DNA from: an uncultured Clostridium sp.
Lineage (GTDB): Bacteria; Bacillota; Clostridia; Clostridiales; Clostridiaceae
NCBI GenBank assembly: GCA_934746785.1
Contig: CAKVFO010000017.1
Coordinates: 1-31,357 of the forward strand
Length of the DNA: 31,357 nt
Reading direction: 5' to 3'
Made by a program: the position numbers and the translations under genes. The notes beneath the pieces were generated by a model that had not been told where the DNA came from, did not search any database, and worked only from the letters and a program-made list of their open reading frames with translations. This document shows positions 31,347 to 31,357 of this stretch, one piece after another (the first letter of the stretch is position 1; every line of letters starts with the position of its first letter).

Positions 31347-31357
31347 CCAAATCACAA

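Overview
The window is AT-rich and has strong Shine-Dalgarno sites, TTG/GTG starts and Gram-positive-type promoters. It reads as a low-GC Clostridium. The flanking gene set (GGGtGRT pair, pab/fol cluster, DUF969-DUF979-pcp, family I.5-like lipase) is what I would expect in Clostridium perfringens or a close relative. The species call is an inference from memory, not proven by the sequence.

Layout. 1-1215: the conserved GGGtGRT protein (cut by the window edge) and its NifU-like partner, on the minus strand, with promoter and leader hairpin. 1244-1409: tRNA-Leu(CAA) on the plus strand, ending in a bidirectional terminator. 1420-17070: a fourteen-gene minus-strand biosynthetic operon, described next. 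17120-18669: a NERD-domain membrane protein (minus), a small lipoprotein (plus), and palindromes with a terminator. 18716-25193: folate genes on the minus strand, pabA-pabB-pabC, then a decayed IS607-type element, then folE-HD-folP-folBK. 25219-26269: the first copy of a structured repeat and a PHP phosphoesterase (plus). 26262-26588: a small unknown protein (minus). 26832-29578: plus-strand DUF969, DUF979, pcp and a GGCT-like gene, probably a 5-oxoproline module. 29583-31357: a nested bidirectional terminator, a secreted lipase (minus) with promoter and palindrome, and the second copy of the structured repeat.

The operon at 1420-17070 is the highlight. It has a consensus promoter (TTGACA-17-TAAAAT). 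In transcription order it encodes a radical SAM enzyme, a BtrH-like/ConA-like fusion, an acyl-CoA-dehydrogenase-like flavoprotein, a cysteine-synthase-like PLP enzyme, an ABC ATPase, two HemN-like radical SAM enzymes, a CmoA-like SAM enzyme, two ABC-2 permeases, a carrier protein, a third HemN-like enzyme, a class-II-synthetase-like amino acid:[carrier protein] ligase, and a PhpK-like B12/radical SAM enzyme. There is no NRPS, PKS or RiPP precursor. I infer that an amino acid is activated by the ligase, held on the small carrier protein, oxidised by the flavoprotein, remodelled by up to five radical SAM enzymes plus the CmoA-like enzyme, released or transferred by the BtrH-like protein, and exported by the ABC system. 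I do not recognise a described product for this gene combination.

Start codons were chosen by Shine-Dalgarno spacing, so several genes begin a few codons inside the longest open frame. Except for the decayed IS region (about 21.4-22.45 kb), no stretch longer than 300 bases lacks a gene.
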